A model generated the notes under the pieces. That model had not been told where the DNA came from. It ran no database searches and worked only from the letters and a program-made list of their open reading frames with translations. From assembly GCF_002174305.1 (NCBI RefSeq), contig NZ_MIJB01000010.1:1-64000 (forward strand): a DNA stretch of 64,000 nt. The letters are read 5' to 3'. The stretch comes from Aeromicrobium sp. PE09-221. Lineage in GTDB: Bacteria > Actinomycetota > Actinomycetes > Propionibacteriales > Nocardioidaceae. Below, one piece after another: positions 60,851 through 64,000 of the stretch. Both the position numbers and the translations under genes were made by a program. Position 1 is the first letter of the stretch, and each line of letters starts with the position of its first letter.

Positions 60851-62038
60851 TCAGTGATCCAGTGCCGTGACGACATCGCCGATGACGATGATCGCCGGTG
60901 ACGTGGCGCCGACCTCCGCTGCCCGCTCCGCCAGCGTGCCCAGCGTGGCGACGGTGACCCGCTGGTCCGGCGTGCAGCCGCGTTCGACCACCGCGGCGGG
61001 CGTCGACGGATCATGGCCGCTGGCGATGAGCTCGGTTGTCGTGGTAGCCAGCCTCCGCACGCCCATCAGCAGGATGAGGGTGTGGTCACCGCGGCTCGGC
61101 AGCTCACCCAGCTCCTCATGGCCGGTCACGACGGTGAATCCGCGCGCGACACCGCGATGCGTCGCCGGGATGCCCGCCGAGGCGAGCACGGCGATCGCGC
61201 TGGTGACACCGGGAACCACCTCGACCTCGACACCCGCCTCCCGGCAGGCGATCAGTTCCTCGCCGCCGCGCCCGAAGACATACGGGTCACCGCCTTTGAG
61301 GCGCACGACGACATGTCCGGCCTGCGCACGGTCGACGATCAGTCGGTTGATCTCGTCCTGGGGGATCGGGTGGCGATCGGGGAGCTTGCCGACATCGATG
61401 ACCTCTACATCGGGGTCGAGCTCGTCGAGCACCGCGAGGGGCGCGAGCCGGTCGGTGATGACGACATCGGCTTCGGCGAGCAGCCGTCGGGCGCGGGCGG
61501 TGAGCAGTCCCGGGTCGCCCGGTCCGCCGCCGACGAGGGCGACGCGGCCGCCGGGATGATGTGTGCGATGGCGCAGGGGCAGATCGCCGGTCTCGATGGC
61601 CGCGACGAGGCCATTGCGGAGCAGCGCTGCGCGTCGTGCGTCGCCTCCGGCGTTGACGGCGATCGTGATGTCGTCCACTCGTCCGGTGGCAGGCGCCCAG
61701 GCGGTCGCATGGTCGGGGTCTCCTCCCTTGAGACACCAGATGCGGGACTCCTCGGCATCCCGGGCGACCAGGTCGTCGACGGCTGCGTCCGCGGTGGCCG
61801 TCTGGACGAGCCAGGCGCCGTCGAGATCGCCGGTGCGGTAGCCGCGACGCAGCCAGGTGAGGGACTCACGGGCGATGGTCGCGGCGAGTGACTCGGTGAC
61901 CTCAGGAGAGATGACCACGAGGTCGGCGCCGGCGTCCAGCAGGGTGGCGACCCGCCGGGTCGCGACGTGCCCGCCTCCCACGACGACCACGCGTCGTCCG
62001 GAGATCCGCAGCGACAGCGGGAAGAGCGCCTCTGTCAC
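60851..62038 (-). CDS. cysG: Siroheme synthase CysG (methyltransferase/dehydrogenase fusion)
   Basis: 395 residues. The N-terminal part (about 1-150) is the NAD-dependent precorrin-2 dehydrogenase/ferrochelatase module (RVVVVGGGHVATRRVATLLD). The C-terminal part (about 165-390) is uroporphyrinogen-III C-methyltransferase with GGGPGDPGLLTARARRLLAE, VVRLKGGDPYVFGRGGEE and VVPGVTSAIAVLASAGIPAT. It makes siroheme for sulfite reductase. It follows cysN by 2 bp on the same strand, so it belongs to the assimilatory sulfate operon. Confidence 0.94.
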   Translation of the reverse strand: MTEALFPLSLRISGRRVVVVGGGHVATRRVATLLDAGADLVVISPEVTESLAATIARESLTWLRRGYRTGDLDGAWLVQTATADAAVDDLVARDAEESRIWCLKGGDPDHATAWAPATGRVDDITIAVNAGGDARRAALLRNGLVAAIETGDLPLRHRTHHPGGRVALVGGGPGDPGLLTARARRLLAEADVVITDRLAPLAVLDELDPDVEVIDVGKLPDRHPIPQDEINRLIVDRAQAGHVVVRLKGGDPYVFGRGGEELIACREAGVEVEVVPGVTSAIAVLASAGIPATHRGVARGFTVVTGHEELGELPSRGDHTLILLMGVRRLATTTTELIASGHDPSTPAAVVERGCTPDQRVTVATLGTLAERAAEVGATSPAIIVIGDVVTALDH

Positions 62039-62040
62039 CG

Positions 62041-63318
62041 TCAGACGTTCGCCGTCGCCAGCAGCGCGTCGCCCACCATGCCCGCGGCCAGCGTGTTGCC
62101 GTCGTGCGGATCGACGATGAGGAAGGCGCCTGTGCTGCGTGCGTCGACATAGGGCTCGGCGGGGACCGCCGAGGCCAGACGCAGGGTCACGTGGCCGATG
62201 TCGTTCAGGCCGAGGGTGTCGGCCGGCAGCACCGAGGCGCTGTCCAGATCGAGACGCCCTGTCACGGCCCTGACGAGGGCCTGAACGGTGCGGGTGCCGT
62301 GCTTGACGAGCACCTTGCTGCCCGCGCGCAGCGGTGCGTCCGACAACCAGGCCAGCGTGCCCTCGATGTCCTGGGTCAGCTCGGGGGCGCCGACGGCGGA
62401 AGCGATGAGGTCGCCTCGGCTGATGTCGATGTCATCGGCGAGACGCAGGGTGGCCGACTGCGGCGCGAAGGCCTCGTCGAGCTCCTGGCCGGCCTGATCG
62501 ATGCCGACGACCCGGCTCGTGCGGCCGCTCGGCAGGGCGACGATCTCATCACCGATACGGACCACGCCCGAGGCGATCTGCCCGGCATAGCCGCGGTAGT
62601 CGCGAAAGCGCGCGTCGGCGGCGCTCTGCGGACGGATGACGAGCTGAACGGGGAAACGGAGCGGCTCGTCATCAGGGGCACCCTTGGGGGAGAGCTCCTC
62701 GAGGTGCTCCAACACGCTCGGACCGGTGTACCAGGGTGTGCGCTCGGAGCGCGTGACGACATTGTCGCCGGCGAGGGCCGAGACCGGGATGGTGGTGACA
62801 TCGGGCATGCCGAGGTCGCGCGCTGCCGCGATGACATCGGCGGCGACGGAGTCGTAGACGGCTTGGTCGTAGTCCACGAGATCGATCTTGTTGACCACGA
62901 CGACCACGTGCGGGACGCGCAGCAGCGAGGCGACGGCGAGGTGGCGGCGGGTCTGCTCCTGCAGGCCGCCGCGGACGTCGACGAGCACCACGACGACATC
63001 GGCCGTGCTCGCACCGGTCACGGTGTTGCGCGTGTACTGCACGTGGCCGGGGCAGTCGGCCAGGATGAAGGTGCGGCGCGCGGTGGCGAAGTACCGGTAG
63101 GCCACGTCGATGGTGATGCCCTGCTCACGCTCGGAGCGCAGGCCGTCGGTCAGCAGCGCGAGGTCAGCGGCGGCCAGCCCGCGGTCGCGGCTCACCCGCT
63201 CGACGGCGTCGAACTGATCGGCGAGCACCGACTTGGAGTCGAACAGCAGACGCCCCACGAGGGTGGATTTGCCGTCGTCGACCGATCCGGCCGTCGCCAG
63301 CCGCAGCAGCGTGCTCAT
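62041..63318 (-). CDS. cysN: Sulfate adenylyltransferase subunit 1 CysN
   Basis: 425 residues, GTPase of the EF-Tu type: G1 ATAGSVDDGKSTLVGRLL, G3 DCPGHVQYTRN, G4 NKIDLVDYDQ, then two beta-barrel domains. It stimulates the CysD reaction ATP + sulfate to APS using GTP. There is no fused CysC kinase domain: the protein ends after the second barrel. The start is at 63318, overlapping the cysD stop in TGATG, so the two are coupled. Confidence 0.95.
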   Translation of the reverse strand: MSTLLRLATAGSVDDGKSTLVGRLLFDSKSVLADQFDAVERVSRDRGLAAADLALLTDGLRSEREQGITIDVAYRYFATARRTFILADCPGHVQYTRNTVTGASTADVVVVLVDVRGGLQEQTRRHLAVASLLRVPHVVVVVNKIDLVDYDQAVYDSVAADVIAAARDLGMPDVTTIPVSALAGDNVVTRSERTPWYTGPSVLEHLEELSPKGAPDDEPLRFPVQLVIRPQSAADARFRDYRGYAGQIASGVVRIGDEIVALPSGRTSRVVGIDQAGQELDEAFAPQSATLRLADDIDISRGDLIASAVGAPELTQDIEGTLAWLSDAPLRAGSKVLVKHGTRTVQALVRAVTGRLDLDSASVLPADTLGLNDIGHVTLRLASAVPAEPYVDARSTGAFLIVDPHDGNTLAAGMVGDALLATANV

Positions 63319-64000
63319 CAGAAGTAGCCTTCCTTCTTGCGGTCTTCCATCGCGGCCTCGGAGATGCGGTCGTCCGCGCGCGTGGCCCCGCGTTCGGTGA
63401 CACGCGTGGCGGCCACCTCGGCGATGACGTCCTCGACGGTCGAGGCCGGGCTGGCGACCGCGCCGGTGCAAGACATGTCGCCGACCGTGCGGTAGCGCAC
63501 CTGCCGGGTGGTGACCGTCTCGCCCTCGCGGGGCTCGGAGTGGGGTCCGACGGCCAGCAGCATGCCGTCGCGCTCGAAGACCTCGCGGTCGTGGGCGTAG
63601 TAGAGGCTCGGCAGCTCGATCTTCTCCGCACCGATGTACTGCCAGATGTCCAGCTCGGTCCAGTTGCTGAGCGGGAAGACGCGCACATGCTGGCCGGGCG
63701 TGTGGCGGCCGTTGTAGAGATTCCACAGCTCGGGGCGCTGATTGCGCGGGTCCCACTGGCCGAACTCATCGCGCAGGCTGAACACGCGCTCCTTGGCGCG
63801 TGCCTTCTCCTCGTCGCGCCGCCCGCCCCCGAAGACCGCGTCGAAGCGATGCTCGGATATCGCATCGAGCAGCGGTTGCGTCTGCAGCGGATTGCGGGTG
63901 CCGTCCGCGCGCTCGCGCAGGCGACCGTCATCGATGTAGTCCTGGACGCGCGCGACCTCCAGGCGCAGGCCGAGCCGCTCGGCGGTCTCGTCGCGGAACT
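63318..64000 (-). CDS. cysD: Sulfate adenylyltransferase subunit 2 CysD (partial)
   Basis: The 3' part of cysD; the gene runs off the window end, so about 227 residues of the usual 300 or so are present. The frame carries the PAPS-reductase-like block FDAVFGGGRRDEEKARAKER, VFSLRDEFGQWDPRNQRPEL, HVRVFPLSNWTELDIWQYIG and a final KKEGYF. It adenylates sulfate. Upstream genes of the operon (probably cysH and others) lie beyond the window. Confidence 0.95.
   Translation of the reverse strand, partial: FRDETAERLGLRLEVARVQDYIDDGRLRERADGTRNPLQTQPLLDAISEHRFDAVFGGGRRDEEKARAKERVFSLRDEFGQWDPRNQRPELWNLYNGRHTPGQHVRVFPLSNWTELDIWQYIGAEKIELPSLYYAHDREVFERDGMLLAVGPHSEPREGETVTTRQVRYRTVGDMSCTGAVASPASTVEDVIAEVAATRVTERGATRADDRISEAAMEDRKKEGYF

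Noticed and set aside
62104..63327. 407-codon open frame on the plus strand opposite cysN
   Set aside because: cysN has all GTPase motifs on the other strand; the plus frame has shadow-like composition.

Overview
The window is chromosomal DNA from a high-G+C Gram-positive bacterium (Actinomycetota). This rests on GTP-dependent PEP carboxykinase, a furA-katG pair, GAF-ANTAR regulators, ECF41 and ECF42 sigma factors, the GarA/FtsR/bifunctional-nuclease/MerR cluster next to glycine-cleavage genes, DUF881-Sbp-DUF881, GTG starts and TAGACT-type -10 boxes. I cannot fix the genus; a Propionibacteriales-like lineage is only a guess.

Layout. 38-4746: a tRNA-Pro carrying a 4.67-kb integrative element. 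It is bounded by a 37-bp direct repeat of the tRNA 3' part and encodes only a tyrosine recombinase and one large, AT-richer STAND-type P-loop NTPase, a plausible immunity gene with an unrecognised C-terminal half. 4747-25200: an accessory-looking region of small regulators and stress genes (WYL/VOC pair, ECF41 sigma with DoxX and monooxygenase, furA-katG, hemerythrin-like protein, ATP-dependent DNA ligase, GyrI-like, DksA-like, uracil-DNA glycosylase). It also holds several decaying genes: a YdeI-like remnant, a TPP enzyme, a frameshifted TetR gene and a reductase fragment. 25225-40850: an ArsR/AHSA1 divergon built on one palindrome, paired crcB fluoride channels, a SigB/F/G-type sigma factor, a large-subunit catalase, two divergent GAF-ANTAR proteins, an AurF-like diiron oxygenase coupled to a ferredoxin-NADP reductase, putP, S4 proteins, a pseudouridine synthase and a DGPF-ECF42 pair. 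40851-50850: central metabolism (pckG, ldh, rocD), a CopC/CopD pair and sodA. 51004-59233: the conserved actinobacterial block CDP-alcohol phosphatidyltransferase, DUF881, sbp, DUF881, gcvH, garA, ftsR, bifunctional nuclease, merR, glycine riboswitch, gcvP. 59399-64000: small membrane proteins, then cysG-cysN-cysD for siroheme and sulfate activation on the minus strand.

The genes mostly serve oxidative and general stress defence (katG, katE, sodA, sigma factors, ANTAR regulators), one-carbon metabolism, gluconeogenesis and sulfur assimilation. Downstream of many genes lie long hairpins that fall into at least three recurring sequence families and look like dispersed REP-type or terminator elements. 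The most promising unknowns are the NTPase on the tRNA-borne element, the symmetric leaderless promoter/operator at 25761-25782, and the hairpin families.
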